From contig NC_061862.1 of assembly GCF_907164915.1 (NCBI RefSeq), positions 119,253,877 to 119,317,876 of the forward strand: 64,000 nucleotides of DNA, given 5' to 3'. The translations under genes and the position numbers were made by a program. This stretch comes from Impatiens glandulifera. Its lineage: Eukaryota > Streptophyta > Magnoliopsida > Ericales > Balsaminaceae. This document shows positions 48,531 through 60,487 of this stretch, piece after piece; the stretch's first letter is position 1; every line of letters begins with the position of its first letter. The notes under the pieces were generated by a model that saw only the letters and a program-made list of their open reading frames with translations, was not told where the DNA came from and made no database searches.

Positions 48531-48567
<37 letters not shown>

Positions 48568-48591
48568 TTCTAGAGCACTAATACCAAAACA
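47809..48591 (-). repeat. Element D 5' LTR
   Basis: 783 bp matching 11962-12718 in the same orientation, with an AT microsatellite (about 48535-48562) near one end. The primer site that should follow on the minus strand is not recognisable; LINE copy 2 sits at that junction. Confidence 0.7.
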
Positions 48592-49299
48592 TTTATGTTG
48601 CAACCAAAATTTAAAAAATTTCAAAGTTATTTGATTTTTTAAAAAAGTTCTTATTCATCTCAATTTTTTTTGGGAGAATATTGCACTATAGTTTAGAAAT
48701 TTGGGATGCTACCAAATTCCAAGTATCTAAAAATTCTAGATATAACACTACTAAAATGAATGTTTTTCCAAATATGTTCCAAAAATTCAGATTTTTTTTG
48801 TGAAAGACAAAATAATATTTTAGACTCGAGTGCTCCTAAAAATTATAGAAATATATTATTCATTTAGAAATAATAATTTTGACCATCCTTGAATTTTTGA
48901 ATTTTTTAAAAATAATTTATAAGTTTCAATTAACAAAACAAGGTTGTTTGGTGTTAAAGGAACCAAACAGGCCTTTAAGGAATTTCCAAAAGATGTGGAA
49001 AATAATTTTCTTGGTCAAATTGAACATATTTATGTAAGCCCTCTAGAAACGACTATGGTATCTCCCGATTCGTCTAAGCTTAGCACGTGCCACGGAAAGG
49101 CATATGCAAGACAATATTAGGAGAAAATATCATATCGAGGGATGGCTTGAGGATCAATTCGTTTTAACCTTGGTTTGCATTTCCGACATCTTTTAAAATG
49201 AATTATTTAGTTTTTAAAAGAATTAGAACTACCTAGAGCGGTAAGAAATTAAATATGTAAAAAAATTAATCCTTTGGTTCAAATTTTAAATAATCAAGG
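48592..49299. other. No gene; AT-rich spacer
   Basis: Nothing recognisable. A short GC-richer stretch at 49040-49170 (GTGCCACGGAAAGGCATATG) has no assignable function. Confidence 0.5.
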
Positions 49300-49790
49300 A
49301 GGCTAAATAATCAATGGACCGGAGAGCTCAATCATGGACTCGGGAGGCTCGGTCCCAAAATCAAGTGGCTTTGTCCTAGGGTTAGGTACCTATCGGCCCT
49401 AGGTGAGTGAGGGTTAATTTTTCCGGTCCTAGGTCAAGGGTTAGGGTTGGTTTTACTGGTCCTGATCATCGGATCTTGGTCTAAAAGGCTTGGTCCTAAT
49501 CATCGGTCCTAGGATAAAAGCGCTCGATCCTAGGTTAAAACAGGGCTCGGTCCTAGGTTAGAAACATCAGTCATAGGCTAAAGGGAGGACTCGATCCTAA
49601 GTCAAAAAACTCGGTGGGGTCCACGGTCCTAGGCTAAAACCATTGGTTGCAGGGCTCGGTCATGTCTCAAGAACACCAGTCCTGATCCTCGGTCGGAGCC
49701 TAAGAACATCGATCTTAGTCCTCGGTCGGACCAAAGAACACTGGGCGGACTCCTCGGTCGCTAGGTAAGATCCTATGTCAGATGTAAGAC
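49300..49790. repeat. Degenerate CTCGGTCCTAGG-type repeat array
   Basis: At least ten copies of a core like CTCGGTCCTAGG(T/C)TAAAA at spacings of about 25-50 bp, all on the plus strand. The reverse complement of the core (CAGGACCGAG) recurs in the E LTRs, and CTCGGTCC also occurs near the ends of the F LTRs. This is probably the remains of a related LTR. Confidence 0.65.
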
Positions 49791-51977
49791 CAAAGTATTC
49801 TTGATTTGGTCAAAATTTCAGAAGCTCATATCATTTTATTGGGATCATGAAATCATGATATGTAAGCTACACTTAGTTCATATGATTATGAAGAACAAAA
49901 TCCCTAATATAAATCACGATTTTAAGATCTTTACAAAGATCAATTTCAAAATACCATTTCTCGGTCATATTTTGGGATATTTCAAATTAGGCCATTTCAA
50001 GTTATGATTTTTGTTCCATTAGCTTTGAAATGATGAATATAGTTTAACATAACCAAAACAAGAACATTATTTAAACATTAAAACAATTTTTAAAGATTAA
50101 ATCAAAATCCAATTTTTTTCAAAAACACAATTTGATCAAACATGATTAAAATGATGAAACCGTTACTTGGAATTCATCCGAACATGTTAACAAACATGTA
50201 TAACAACTAATTGGATCAACTAATCCAGATTAAAACCAAGAACACAAAACTTTTAAAAATCCAGTTTTAGGCTTATTTTTTTAAAATTTCAGTTTGATCA
50301 AACATGTTCAAAACGTGATTAAAGTACTTGGGATGCATTTTAACATGTTAACAATCATGTATAGCAAATAACTAGATCAAAAAATTCAAATTAAATCCAA
50401 GAATATAATGATTCTAAACATAGAAATCACATAATTAAAGTTTAGAACAGATTTAAGCCGATTAAACAATAAATCTTCAAAAAATTCAAAATTTTAATTA
50501 CAAATCCAAATACAAAGCTTCTGAATTCGTACCAACACTTAAAGAATACTTATGGGTGTACTTGGAGGCTATCCAGAAGCCTGGATCGAAACGGGAGTCG
50601 CTGGAGAAGGTTTTGACAAAAACTAGTTCTTGGCATAAATTTCAAACTTTGATTTTGATTATTGTAGGCTCTAATTGTTTGCTTCAATGATTTTCTTCAC
50701 AGAGAAATGAGGATTATTTATAGTAACCATAGGTCAGTCAGATAGGGACAATTAAAGACGAACTTATCTTAAATGTTTAACCTCAGTCGTTGTAGCCTTA
50801 TCTAGGGCAAGATAAGACCGTAAGATAAGGGCGAAACGTAGGCATCGAATGAGATCTAGGGGCGTTCTGGGCTGTTGAATGAGATCTAGGCGCTCATTTG
50901 ATGGTCTAGGATCCTACTGCAAAAGATAAGAAATAACTTATGCTACACAGGATCATCTTATTTTATTTATTTAAAAGGTTTATTAAATTCAATTTTTAAT
51001 TCTTTTTAAATTAATTTTTCAACATAAACTTCACAAAAAAATATATCTAGAATCATAATAAAAATTATAATCAGATTATAATTTTTTGGGTATTTTTTGG
51101 AATTTTGGGGTATTTTTTAAATTTCTTTAAATCATAAATTAAACATAACTCATGATTAAATTATAATTAAATATTTTAACTTCTTCTTTGGTTTAATTTG
51201 GGTAAAATAAATACAATTTTTTATCAACAAACTATCTTTGGAATTATGAATAATTTCTTTAATTAGGGTATAATTATCACAATAATTAACCTTTAATTAG
51301 GATTTAATTCATTCTTTGATTTATTTTGAATATAAAAATTCAAAATATTATTATAATATGATTCAAAATAATAATATTATTTGAAAATAAGGAAAGTCAA
51401 ATTTTTATGATTACAATATAGTTTAAAGGTTGAATTGGATGTTAACAAATAGTCCAAGGATTAAAACATTTTAGATTATTCAAAATAATTCGAAATTGAA
51501 AGTTTGGAGTCAATAGACGTTAAAAAGGTTTAGGGGTCTTATTGCACAAGGGTTGAATGTTCAGGGGCTAATTTAATTTTAAATAAATGAATTTATTGAT
51601 AATTAAAGTTCCAGGGGAATTTTAAAATAACAAAAAGTTGCCTCAGTTCCCAACATCGATTCACATGGCTTCTTTTACTCAGAAGTTGCCTTACAAACTC
51701 TTTGTCGTCGTTCTCGTCTAGATTTTTTCAAGTCATATGAAAAATCTAGCAATGAAGAACTTAGTCTTCCTTTGTTTCCCGATTTGGAATCTGATTTTCC
51801 AAAGTAATATCTCGTTTGGCCTCGTCGTTGCCTCTGTTGTAGAACTCACTACTTCAAGGACTCGCTGATGCAACGAGCATCGTGAATTAGAGTCATAGTT
51901 CATGGGAAAAGAAAAAAAGGAATTCGAAAGGAGAATCCCTTGCATATCAGAAATTTGACTTACGGTTTACGTCTATA
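49791..51977. other. No gene; repeat-derived AT-rich DNA
   Basis: Contains two diverged tandem units of about 160 bp at about 50100-50420 (shared blocks TTTGATCAAACATG and CATGTTAACAA(A/T)CATGTA). ORFs are short and motif-free. Text such as GAGGATTATTTATAG near 50710, upside-down TATA-like, suggests an old LTR on the minus strand, but I see no partner. Confidence 0.45.
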
Positions 51978-52445
51978 GTTCTTGTAAGGCCCTAAAATAT
52001 TAATTTCTTACACCTAATTCAACGTAAATTCAGTTATATACGGTGGAAGCGATAGGGTTCCTTTTAACATTACTATTAAAATGGTGATGTAAAAGTTGGT
52101 GTTATGGTCTTGGTCCCTCCTTACACATGCATCTCCTGCACCATACTCCACTCCAAATCTCCCTTCACACGTCTTCTAAAAAATGTGTTTGGGTTCCTAT
52201 ACCACATAAGCATAGTGAGTCTAGAGACCCAACAATCATTTAAAAGAGTACATAAAAGACATTTATTCGATATTGCATCCATGAGGGTTTTTAAGGGTAT
52301 ATCATCATTAGTGAATGTACAGTTACATCTTGAGCATATATTTTGACACTAGACCTTAAGAGTTTATCTTCAAGGTGAGGAATCCATATCTGCCAATTCG
52401 TCAGCTATATTTTGGAATTAGACTACCAAATCTTATCATGGTAGT

Positions 52446-53798
52446 TGTTACGACCCTAAATAGCTAGACTCGGTCTTGGCTTGATTGTGGATGGCCAGGA
52501 CCGAGAGGTGCCTAAAAAACAATCGCGAGTATGCGGCATGGCAACGAAGATGAGAAAGGCTAAGTAACTAAAGCTTATGTTCTGACACACTTGTGAAGTG
52601 TCAGGACCGAGAAGAAGTGTACGAGGTGGAGTCGTGTGCGGGCGACTTAGGTGCAAGGTTTTAGCCGAGCTGTCTTGGCTTGATGGTGGCCAGGACCGAG
52701 AGGTGTCGAGAAGAGTGTCGCTGGCGTGCGACACTAGCACTAGAATGCGAAGTGCTAAGTAATCAAAGTTTATGTCGGAGCTGAAGTGTTGAATATCAGG
52801 ACCGAGAGAAGGATGTTAGCATGCGTTTGTCGTGGCACGAGTGTGGAGTTCTAAGACCGAGTGAAGTGGGTTGAAGAGGTGTCGTGTGCATGCGAAAAAG
52901 GCACAAGGTGTTAGCAAGTGTCGATCGTGGCCTGATTGCGAAAGGCTAGGACCGAGTGATTGCGTAGGTGTGGTCGTGTGCGTGTAACCTAGATGCAAAA
53001 GAGTGACAATGTCTAGAGCATTGTGAGAATGCGTGCATGGGATGCGGAAAATGCGGAGCCGATTGGTTACGGTTAGAAGAGGACCAAAGGCGACCAGATT
53101 GGGGTTCCGGAAATGTCGATATGATGGGTCGTGGTCCCAGAAATATCAGCATGATGGGTCGAGTGGGGGAAAAAGTCAGCAGTAGTTGGGCTCAGTGGAG
53201 AACGTGGGCATAGTGGACGGTTACGGTCAGTTAGGACCCATGTCTTGCAGTAGGTGCGCAGCTAAGACCGAAGGAAAAGGTGGGGCTATAGTAGTGGACA
53301 GTTGAGACCCACGACTAGCAATTGAGACCCACGTTCAGCAGCAACCGCCCACCAGTTGGACCCACGACCAGCATCAACTGCCTGACAGACCGACCCTCAC
53401 ACCCTAGACGGTTATTTTCCTAGGCAGATTATTATTCTTTAGGGCTATAAATATCTCTTGATCTGAACAAGAAAAATTATTGGATTTCGGATAGCAAAAT
53501 ATCCTCCACAAGTGAGAGTCATTTTGTGTGCAGCTTTGAGAGTTTATAGCCTCTTTGTAATCGATATTTGTGAGTGAATATATTATAAAGTTGGGCATTG
53601 ACCGTAATCGATGTGTGTGTTTCTCTTTGTTGTATGTTTGATTTATTATTAGGGAACTTGGCTATTTTATGTGTGAGTTGTTTATTTCAATGCGAGAAGT
53701 GAACCTCGGAGTTGGCTGATTGTTTAGGTGCACAAAACAAGCCGTATAAGGGCGAAAAATTAAGTAAAAATTCCGCTGCGTTATTTGCCCATGTTACG
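52446..53798 (+). repeat. Element E 5' LTR
   Basis: TGTTACGACCCTAAATAGC start. Contains five or more diverged internal units built around CAGGACCGAG and GTCGTGTGCG at about 110-150 bp spacing. TATA box TATAAATA at 53446-53453. Confidence 0.85.
53446..53453 (+). promoter_or_regulatory. TATA box of element E 5' LTR
   Basis: TATAAATA in the context GGGCTATAAATATCTCTTG, conserved in the right LTR (56295-56302). It lies about 350 bp before the LTR end. Confidence 0.6.
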
Positions 53799-53800
53799 AG

Positions 53801-53814
53801 TGGTATCAGAGCCC
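53801..53814 (+). promoter_or_regulatory. Element E tRNA-iMet primer binding site
   Basis: TGGTATCAGAGCCC, a 14-nt match to the plant initiator-Met primer site, directly after the 5' LTR. Confidence 0.92.
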
Positions 53815-53837
53815 AAGTTGCTGGATATTTATCGAAG

Positions 53838-55290
53838 ATGGCCGAAAATAAATCAACCAGAATTCGAGTTCTTGAGAGAGAACAAAGGGTGCGACACCTT
53901 GAGGACTTGGTTGATGCCCCAACCCCCCGTGGAGAAGATTCTTTATATATTCTTGAGACAGACTGCCCAAATTCAGATTGGTTGTCCAGGCAGGATAACA
54001 CTGCTGAAGTTTCGGATTCTTTTGGAAAGAAGGTGTTTCTATGCGAGGAAGACCTTGAGTCTAAACGGGAACAACTTGATAAAAAGATCAAGTTTTCGAA
54101 AAAAGTTGCTGCCTCAAGATTGCAAACAACATCATGTTCTTCAACATGGTTCAAGATGCTGAACTAACATTATTCTTTGGCGGTGTGAGGAGCTACAAAG
54201 AATTAGAAAAGTTTCCGTGGGATCCTAGAGTAGATTACACTGCAACGAAGGTCCTTATGGAGAAGCGGGGTCATAGAACCAGCATGTGTCATATGGGTGA
54301 TGCAAGCCTCTATTGGAGGGCTTGGTTATTCAAAGATTCTTGTGCGAATCATGAGAAGATGGGCTTGAGGGAAGTCATCTTAGGAATTCTAAAGCGGGGA
54401 TATGTTTGGTCCCAATATAAAAGCCGAGAGAAGGCCTTGAATTTCAAAGTTGCGCCAAGTAAAGGCGAGGTGATTGCTAACTTCCATGTGGGATGATGGC
54501 CGGGGCGGATCAAGTGTGTTGCTGTCTCCCCAGATGATGGTGATGTAATTCTAGGAAAGAAGTTTCTAGTCCAAGAAAAGGTGGAGGTGCAGCCTTATTT
54601 TGGAGAGCTGCCAAGTGGAGAGTCGAGTTTTCCCTCCTTTGTTGTAGAAACTTGTGATTCTCCAAGGAGAAGAAAGTCGAGATGTCTCATAGTCATTCAG
54701 TCAGTTGTAAGCCAAATGTTGGAGGAAGAGGCATATGCGTCGACTTTGATGGAGATTCTAGCCAAAGAGGGCCAAGTGTCGGCCTGTGTTAAGGACCCGA
54801 TGCTTATGAAGTCCAGATTTTTGAAGGGTGTTTGAAAGGTAACCAAGGAGGACTTCACACATCAACTTTGTACAAGGAAGATGATAACTTGCCTAGTGTG
54901 TTATTTAAACAAGAACGAGAAAAAGGTGCAGGGGGTGCTACTACTGGGGATTCTTAGGAGACTATGGCCACGGTTTTCAGGGAGCTTTTTTCTTGGATTC
55001 CCAAATGAGTACTGGAAGATCTCTATCTTGGATGTGCATAGATTATGCAAGTATATGGTCTTATGTGAATGGATGAAGGGGTGTTTCAAATACTTGGGTG
55101 CGGAAATATTCCTGAATGCGAGCAGGAAGACCTCTATCCAAGGTGCGAATAGATTTGCTAAGTACATGGTCTTGATGCGGATGCTGAAGGTGAGTTCGAC
55201 TGGGAAGATCGAAGAAGAATTTTCTAAGTACTTGGGCAAGGTGGGCTTGGTGCAGCCCAAAACGAGGACGTTGTGTTCCTCTAGTGGGGG
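53838..55290 (+). pseudogene. Element E gag and protease remnant
   Basis: Frame 1 from ATG 53838 (MAENKSTRIRVLEREQRVRH) is a charged N-terminal gag part with REQLDKKIKF. Frame 2 from 54134 has capsid text: KFPWDPRVDYTATKV, then GDASLYWRAW, the Gypsy gag core. After a stop at 54494 a protease-region signature follows (DDGDVILGKKFLVQEKVEV, near 54530-54590), then degenerate sequence to 55290. Frameshift near 54150 plus stops. The RT, RNase H and integrase part is deleted. Confidence 0.7.
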
Positions 55291-55295
55291 TGGTA
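55276..55295 (+). promoter_or_regulatory. Element E polypurine tract
   Basis: AGTGGGGGTGGTA directly before the right LTR start TGTTACG. Confidence 0.65.
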
Positions 55296-56647
55296 TGTTA
55301 CGACCCTAAATAGCTGGCATCGGTCTTGGCTTGATTGTGGATGGCAAGAATCGAGAGGTGCCTAAAAACAGTCGCGGGTATGCGGCATGGCAACGGAGAT
55401 GAAAAAGGCTAAATAACTAAAGCTTATGTTCTAGAAAACTTGTGAAGTGTCAGGAATGAGAAGAAGTGTGCCGAGGCGGAGTCGTGTGCGGGCAACTTAG
55501 GTGCAAGGTTTTAGACGAGCTGTCTTGGCTTGATGGTGGCCAGGACCGAGAGGTGTCGAGAAAAGTATCGCGGGCATGGGACACTGACACCTGAATGCGA
55601 AGTGCTAAGTAATCAAAGTTTCTGTCAAGGCCGAAGTGTTGAATATCAGAACCGAGAGAAGGATGTTAGCATGCGTTTGTCGTGGCACGAGTGTGGAGTG
55701 CCAGGACTGAGTGAAGTGTGCTGAAGAGGTGTCGTGTGCGTGCAACAAAGGCACAAGGTGTTAGCAAGTGTCGGTCGTGGCCTAATTTCGGAAGGCTAGG
55801 ACCGAGTGAATGCCTAGATGTGGTCGTGTGCGTGCGACCTAGGTACAAAAGAGTGACAATGTCTAGCGCATTGTGAGAATGCGTGCATGGGATGTAGAAA
55901 ATGCGGAGCCGATTGGTGACGGTTAGAAGAGGACCGGAGGCGACCAGATTGGGATCCCGGAAATGTCGGCATGATGGGTCGTGGTCCCGGAAATATCGGC
56001 ATGATGGGTCGAGTGGGGGAAAAGTCAACAGCAGTTGGGCTCAGTGGAGAACGTGGGCATAGTAGACGGTTACGGTCAGTTAGGACCCATGTCTAGCAGT
56101 AAGTGCGCAACTAAGACCGAAGGAAAACGTGGGGCTGCAGTAGTGGACGGTTGAGACCCACGACTAGCAGTTGAGACCCACGTTTAGCAACAACCGCTCA
56201 CCAGTTGGACCCACGACCAGCACCAACTGCCCGACAGACCGACCCCCACACCTTAAACGGTTATTTTCCTAGGCAGCTTGTTATTCTTTAGGGCTATAAA
56301 TATCTCTTGAGCTGCAAAAGACAAATTGTTGAATTTTGGATAGAAAAATATCCCCCACAAGTGAGAGTGATTTTGTGTGCAGTCTTGAGAGTTTATAGCC
56401 TCTTTGTAATCGATATTTGTGAGTGAATATTTTATAAAGTTGGGCATTGCCCGTAATCATTGTGTGTGTTTCTTTTTATTGTATATTTGATTTATTATTT
56501 GGGAACTTGGCTGTTTGTTGAGTAAGTCGTTTATTTCTGTGCGAGAAGTGAACCTCGGAGTTGGCTGATTATTTTGGTGCGCAAAACAAGTCTCACAAGG
56601 GCGAAAAATTAAGTAAAAATTTCGCTGCATTATTTGCCCGTGTGACA
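55296..56647 (+). repeat. Element E 3' LTR
   Basis: 1352 bp partner of 52446-53798, ending GTGACA next to GTAGT. TATA box at 56295-56302. Confidence 0.85.
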
Positions 56648-57174
56648 GTAGTCCTCCTCCCGTACCATCAAATCATTCATCAGTATTTTATCACTTTGAT
56701 TTCACATCTCTTCTATAAAATCATCATTCTTTAGAAATTATGGACATGCAATGAAAGCATGCTTTGAAAACAATATGCATCGTTTATATAAAATACATGA
56801 ATAAATAGCATTGTGTGGGTTTTTAAAACTATAAAAAAAAGAGTGCTTAAAAACAATATCCTCGGTCCTTAGTCTCACTCTGAACTAGGACCGAAGATTC
56901 ACGGTTGGAATAAGTGGATTTTTAGGATGTGACAAACTACCCAACTAATAAGCAATTTCGGCCTGAAATTCGAAACTATGGGCCGTGCTACTATTATGAA
57001 TATGAAAATAGTTTATGCAAAACCTTATTTAGAATCATTATGAAAATAGTTTCATGTCATACAAAACATCATTTAAAATAATTTACAGACCTGAAGGTAA
57101 CCTTTTGAAGATTTAATTAAAGGAGCATGAGAGTGAAAGTGCTAAGTTTTAAAACCATTACTCTAATACCAAAT

Positions 57175-57957
57175 TGTAAGGCCCTAAAATCCTAATTTCT
57201 TACAACTAATTCAACGTAAATTCAGTCATATATATGGAAGCGATAAGGTGCCTTTTTAACATGACTATTAAAATGGTGATGTAAAAGTCAGTCGTACGAT
57301 ATTGGTCCCTCCTTCCACACGCATCTACTGCACCTTGCTCCACTCCAAATCTCCCTTCACCTGTCATCTAAAAACCGTGGATGGATTCGTACACCATACA
57401 AGCATAGTGAGTGTAGAGACCCAACAAGTATATAAAAGAGTACATAAAAGACATTTATTCAACAATGTATCCATGAGGGTTTTTAAGGGTATATCATCAT
57501 TAACGAGTGTATAGTTACATCTTGAGCACATATTTTGATTCTAGACTTTGAGAGTTTGAGCAAATATTTTGATTCTAGACCTTGAGAGTTGATCTTCAAG
57601 GCGAGGAATTCATATATGTCAATTCGTCAGCCATATTTTGGAATCAGACTACCAGAGCTCATCTTGGTAGTCCTCTTATAGCGTCAATTCCTTCATTAGT
57701 ATTTTATCACTTTGATTCCATATCCTTTCTATAAAATATCATTCTTTAGAAATCATGGACAATCAATGAAAACATGCTTTAAAAATATTATGCATCGTTT
57801 ATATAAAATAGTAAAGAAAGAGTGCTTGCCTGATAATTCCTAATTTGCAGGATCATTGGTCGGAACACTCGGTCCTGAGTTCCAATATCCTCGGTCCGTA
57901 GTCTCATCTAAGACCGAAGATTCTCGGTCAAAATAAATGGATTTTTAGGATGTGACA
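57175..57957 (-). repeat. Element F right LTR
   Basis: 783 bp partner of the interrupted left LTR. Near its end it carries CTCGGTCCTGAG and CTCGGTCCGTAG blocks, which echo the 49.3-kb array. A short stretch around 57540 (TTGATTCTAGACYTTGAGAGTT) is locally duplicated. Confidence 0.82.
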
Positions 57958-57962
57958 GTTCT

Positions 57963-59626
57963 TCTCTTCATCAAGGTATATTCACATTAGCCATCGACAT
58001 TGTCTTCTTCGTATCCACGAGCTTCGAATGAGCCTTGACAAAGACATAGAGTAGTTTTGAGCTCACCTGAAGAAACGCTCAATAATTTCTTCTCTAGCGA
58101 CGTGATTTGAAGACTCGGCGTTGCCGATAGAGGCTAAGGTTCGAGGCTACTCTTGACCTAGACTCTTCCTAATCTAGACTTAATTATATCATAAAGATGT
58201 ACCAAGTAATCAAAAAATTGAACATATAATTCAAAACACACAGTTCACAAATTTATTGATTGAATTAAATAAATTGAAGGCGGATTCAACCATTGATGTA
58301 CGAATTCACCACTAGATTAGAATTATACAAGCATAGTTGTAGGATTAGATACCTACTTGAAGAAAATAAGATGAACAAGATGCAGCTGTTGGAATGGAGT
58401 TTGCCGAAGACATAAAGTTCTCGCCAAAATCGCCTTAGGAGTGTTCTTCAATTGGTCTCTTTGACTCTCTCTTGTAGTCTTTCTCTTAGTATAGGTGGTA
58501 AACTCAAAGGTCTGATAACTGATGCCTTTAATTTGTGAAGAAAATGTCATTAAATACCAAAATGGATGTAACTTTTGTCTTATATCACCATTGAGGTTGA
58601 GCCATGCATTGGAAATGTATTAAGGTTAGTTAAATGTTTCGTCTTACCTATGAAGTTTAAAACATGCCGCAAGTTAGTGCATTTATTGAAGAAGGAACAT
58701 CATTGGCCCCCAAATGAATAGTTTGGGTTTCAGGTGACCTAATGTGGGTTGTAAGTTGTGCCGTGAGTTCTACTTGTTATCAATAGAAAGTCAACTTAAC
58801 GATATTTCCAATGGTAGCTCACTTTCATCAAATGGTCGAGTGAGTAAAAATATATGAATTTATGAAGTTATACCTAGCTTCAATTCGCTCCAAGATTGAA
58901 GTTGGTTTACATACATTGTGTTGTCGGGCTGCGTGGACCAACTGAACTGTAAAATGGAGACTCGAGACCGATTCCATTCGATTGGGCCGTGTATTAGATT
59001 TCTAACCATAGGTAGCAATCCAATAATGAAGTTTTGAGGCTTAAGTTATGAATTTTTAATCGTAGGCATGTTCGGTTTGATACTATTTCAGATACATTGT
59101 CTTGTACCGTAGATTTATTGGTGTTAAGTGCTTTAATTTTAATTAAGATTCAAATAGTACTAGTAGAGGACTCTTCAAGCTTTCTAAATCATACAAGATC
59201 ATCCAAAACCGTCAAGTTTAGTGATCTAGGTGAATGTTGAAGTTGAAGGTCCTTACCGATCTTCCTTCAGCTAAAGAATGCCAAAACAAATGGAATTCGG
59301 GCAGTTTATAAATGTAGCGTGCGTTGAGCCATGATGACATCACTCATTTATTTGAAAGGTTTGGGCTCACATGAGGGCTGTGTTGACTCTCATTGACTCA
59401 GTTTTGATCCATCTACTGTGACTTAGTTTTTGACTTTTTTTCGCTTTTGAAAGTCTTTTGCACAAAATTATAAAGAGAAATATTATACTCAAAATACATA
59501 ATTTTTCAAACCGGTTATTCTAAACGTATCAAGTCTCCCAAATTATCATTTTTTTTTGAAAAATAGTGTTTAGGTGCAAAAACAAACTTAAAAATAGGTG
59601 TTCTGTACATTTTTACAAATAGCAAT
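57963..59626. other. No gene recognised
   Basis: Moderately AT-rich DNA with no motif-bearing ORF or clear repeat. With 51660-51977 it probably formed one continuous stretch before element F inserted. There may be coding remains there, but I cannot assign any. Confidence 0.5.
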
Positions 59627-59923
59627 CACTAGTAAAAAAAAGACCTTCTAGCGATTACCAATCGCTATTCATCAATGGTTACGTTAACTATTACATATTA
59701 TGTGATTAGGAAATGGAATTTGCATAATCTGCAATATATGATACATTTTGTGAAGCAGCAATGGAAGCATCCATATGCATTCATGTCTTTTCTGAAACTA
59801 TGTAAAAGTGATTCATAGTCATAATAACAACAAGGGCGGTTGCATCCACTTTGAAGCATTAGTTGACCTTTTTCAAAAGAAATAGTAATCACAATCCAGG
59901 AAAATCTTCACATAAACATGTCA

Positions 59924-60141
59924 AAGGCTAATCCAGGCAGCTAAAAAAAGAGAGAAAATGGTGAAACTTACATCTAGAACCAAACCCATGGCTTTCATTT
60001 CGTCTCTGAAAAAGATGGCATCCTACAATCAAAGGCTAATCCAGACAGCTACAGAAAAAGTGAGAAAATGGTGAAACTTACATCTAGAACCAAACCCATG
60101 GCTTTCATTTCGTCACTGAAAAAGATGGCATCCTGCAATCG
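59924..60141. repeat. 108-bp tandem duplication within the captured PPR segment
   Basis: Copies 59924-60031 and 60032-60141 both run from intron sequence into the 3' part of the PPR exon (minus GAAATGAAAGCCATGGG), with few mismatches. The second exon fragment (59971-60031) is therefore a duplicate, not a new exon. Confidence 0.85.
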
Positions 60142-60487
60142 AGAACCTCTCATTGTTCCAATTATTAATCCATGGAAAGTATCTCTCTCAGGTTTAACCC
60201 CATCCAGCACCAAGTCATCATACACATCCCTCAACAGGTAATGCTTGGGGAAAACAAATTCAGTGAGGAATTTCACAATAAACGAAATTAGATGGAGAAT
60301 GAAAGATGCATAACCTTCGTTGGGCACTAATAGAGCCAATGACACTGTTATACTCTGAAATATTTTTAGCATAATTCCTCTTCATGTACTCTTCCGTGGA
60401 GGCGGCTGCAAAATTGCGGCGACTAGCACCAGAACCAACACCGATGACACGAAGAATTGAATCTGAAATCTCAATCTGAACCAGCAC
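60082..60487 (-). pseudogene. Captured PPR-protein gene fragment (two exons with intron)
   Basis: Exon a ends at 60315 (AAG then GTTATG) and encodes RRNFAAASTEEYMKRNYAKN and ISEYNSVIGSISAQRR. Exon b (60243-60082, donor GTAAGT) encodes LLRDVYDDLVLDGVKPERDT and GSRLQDAIFFSDEMKAMG, text of pentatricopeptide (PPR) type: Val-Lys-Pro turn and helix B. From memory it resembles the N-terminal part of a mitochondrial plant PPR protein (Arabidopsis At4g35850 type). The repeats that should follow are missing, the exon a/exon b phases do not agree by my reading, and the segment lies inside the CACTA element. A non-functional captured piece. Confidence 0.7.

Larger units (their letters stand above)
11962..48591 (-). 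mobile_element. Element D: old Ty1/copia (TNT1-94-like) retrotransposon, host of the nested stack
   Basis: In minus-strand order: 5' LTR 48591-47809, leader, gag and protease 43786-42600, pre-integrase and integrase 40045-38788 then 22396-21461, RT and RNase H 15070-12740, 3' LTR 12718-11962. Removing the TSD-bounded insertions A and C and the MITE rejoins these pieces in the usual copia order (gag-PR-INT-RT-RH). LTRs read TGTTGGTGC...TTGTCA on the minus strand. Flanks are TTTAA (left) and TTTAT (right), four of five matching, which is weak evidence in AT-rich DNA. All reading frames have several stops or frameshifts. Confidence 0.75.
52446..56647 (+). mobile_element. Element E: Gypsy deletion derivative inside the left LTR of F
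   Basis: Flanked by GTAGT (52441-52445 and 56648-56652). LTRs 52446-53798 and 55296-56647 differ by several percent. Primer site 53801-53814, gag-protease remnant, then a G-rich polypurine tract directly before the right LTR. Integrase, RT and RNase H are absent. Same-strand order and gag text place it in Ty3/Gypsy. Confidence 0.85.
51983..57957 (-). mobile_element. Element F: small non-coding LTR retrotransposon, interrupted by element E
   Basis: Flanked by GTTCT (51978-51982 and 57958-57962). LTRs read TGTAAGGCCC...GATGTGACA on the plus strand: left copy 51983-56934 (745 bp once E and its duplication are removed), right copy 57175-57957 (783 bp). The interior is only 240 bp. A primer-site-like TTGGTATTAGAG on the minus strand (about 57160-57172) beside the right LTR gives minus orientation. 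No coding sequence, so it is non-autonomous (TRIM-like layout but with long LTRs). Confidence 0.82.

Noticed and set aside
11957..48596. TTTAA/TTTAT as a firm target-site duplication for element D
   Set aside because: One mismatch in five in AT-rich DNA; supportive at best.
53687..54154. 155-codon minus-strand ORF
   Set aside because: Antisense to the element E gag remnant and LTR end; no motif.
60049..60487. Host PPR gene on the minus strand
   Set aside because: It lies between CACTA termini with a 3-bp duplication, lacks most PPR repeats, has a duplicated exon piece and disagreeing phases.
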